Shown here piece after piece: positions 12,622-12,819 of a stretch of 12,819 nucleotides of DNA. The position numbers and the translations under genes are program-made. The DNA lies in NCBI GenBank assembly GCA_002419215.1, contig DIFQ01000141.1:1-12819 (forward strand). Direction: 5' to 3'. Under the pieces are notes generated by a model. That model made no database searches. It was not told the origin of the DNA and saw only the letters and a list, made by a program, of their open reading frames with translations. The DNA is from Syntrophaceae bacterium UBA5744. GTDB lineage: Bacteria > Desulfobacterota > Syntrophia > Syntrophales > UBA2192. Positions within the stretch are counted from its first letter, which is position 1. Each line of letters opens with the position of its first letter.

Positions 12622-12651
12622 ACCAGACAGACCAGATAGACCAGACAAACC
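12598..12651 (+). repeat. 9-bp tandem array, AGACAGACC family, containing the VTT stop codon
   Basis: Six units: AAAAAGACT, GAAATGACC, AAATAGACC, AGACAGACC, AGATAGACC, AGACAAACC. The TAG at 12619-12621 that ends the VTT gene is inside the third unit. Confidence 0.85.
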
Positions 12652-12668
12652 CCATGCCCTTCTTCTCC

Positions 12669-12713
12669 AACGAAACCAACGAAATGAACGAAAAAGACGA
12701 GACAGACGAGACG
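12669..12713 (+). repeat. 9-bp tandem array, AACGAA/GACGAG type
   Basis: Five units: AACGAAACC, AACGAAATG, AACGAAAAA, GACGAGACA, GACGAGACG. Together with the preceding array it repeats the order seen at 9448-9507: GACAGACC-type units, a CTTCTTC link, then ACGAA units. Confidence 0.8.
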
Positions 12714-12734
12714 GAGGCTCCCCATTTCAATCAC

Positions 12735-12769
12735 AAAGGCCCCCGCCGATTGCCCGGCAGGGGCCTTTT
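12735..12769. terminator. Intrinsic terminator near the right edge
   Basis: AAAGGCCCC and GCCG pair with the reverse arm to form a 13-bp stem with one mismatch and a 6-base loop; TTTT ends the plus-strand side. The minus strand also ends in T-containing sequence, so it may work in both directions. A minus-strand gene outside the window could end just before it: a TAA is present in one frame at 12813-12811, but I do not call a gene. Confidence 0.75.
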
Positions 12770-12819
12770 CCGAAGAAGCTTCTCGCAGCTGTCCGTCTCG
12801 CTGGAGTCCGATTAATGGC

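Noticed and set aside
11758..12648. Minus-strand open frame of 296 codons across the VTT gene
   Set aside because: Antisense to a clear VTT protein and starts in the repeat array; Gly/Asp/Arg-rich with no domain.
12770..12819. Possible end of a minus-strand gene at the right edge
   Set aside because: Only about 50 bases are present; one frame has a TAA near 12813 but nothing else supports it.

Overview
The window is GC-rich bacterial DNA with tightly spaced genes and ordinary Shine-Dalgarno sites. The mix of genes resembles a deltaproteobacterial genome, possibly a Syntrophia-like anaerobe: an acetyl-CoA hydrolase/transferase next to a permease, a DksA-like protein, an MscS channel with a long periplasmic region, a short RNB ribonuclease and paired small lipoproteins. 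That lineage is inferred from gene content only. There are no rRNA, tRNA, phage, IS or CRISPR features.

Layout. Positions 1-1839 hold the 3' end of a CoA-transferase gene and, 40 bases on, a large permease, probably one operon. A perfect 14-bp hairpin ends it, and a sigma70-like promoter for the next gene overlaps that hairpin. Positions 1953-3150 hold a NERD-like membrane-anchored protein and a small four-helix membrane protein. A convergent small membrane gene (3119-3394, minus) overlaps the latter and has its own promoter. Positions 3939-4802 encode a YihY/BrkB membrane protein, facing a DksA/TraR zinc-finger gene (4819-5178, minus). After a 574-base gap come an MscS channel (5753-7495), an RNB-family ribonuclease (7738-9201) and a small HExxH protein of the DUF4157 type (9523-10059). 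Two tandem paralogous lipoproteins (10188-10859 and 11042-11734, minus) are divergent from a TVP38/VTT membrane protein (11893-12621). A strong terminator lies near the right edge.

The most unusual content lies between the genes. At least fifteen short arrays of degenerate tandem repeats, with unit lengths of 7, 8 and 9 bp, are packed into the gaps at 3543-3848, 7482-7735, 9213-9507, 10068-10144 and 12598-12713. The arrays recur as the same families, often as inverted pairs able to fold into long hairpins. They reach into gene ends: the stop codons of the MscS and VTT genes lie inside repeat units, the ribonuclease start codon follows a 9-bp array with only two bases between, and the metallopeptidase gene is bracketed by two direct copies of one element. 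I do not recognise a named element that fits this set.

The genes do not form one pathway. Several (MscS, BrkB, VTT, NERD-like, two lipoproteins) act at the envelope; others act in RNA turnover (RNB) and transcription control (DksA-like).
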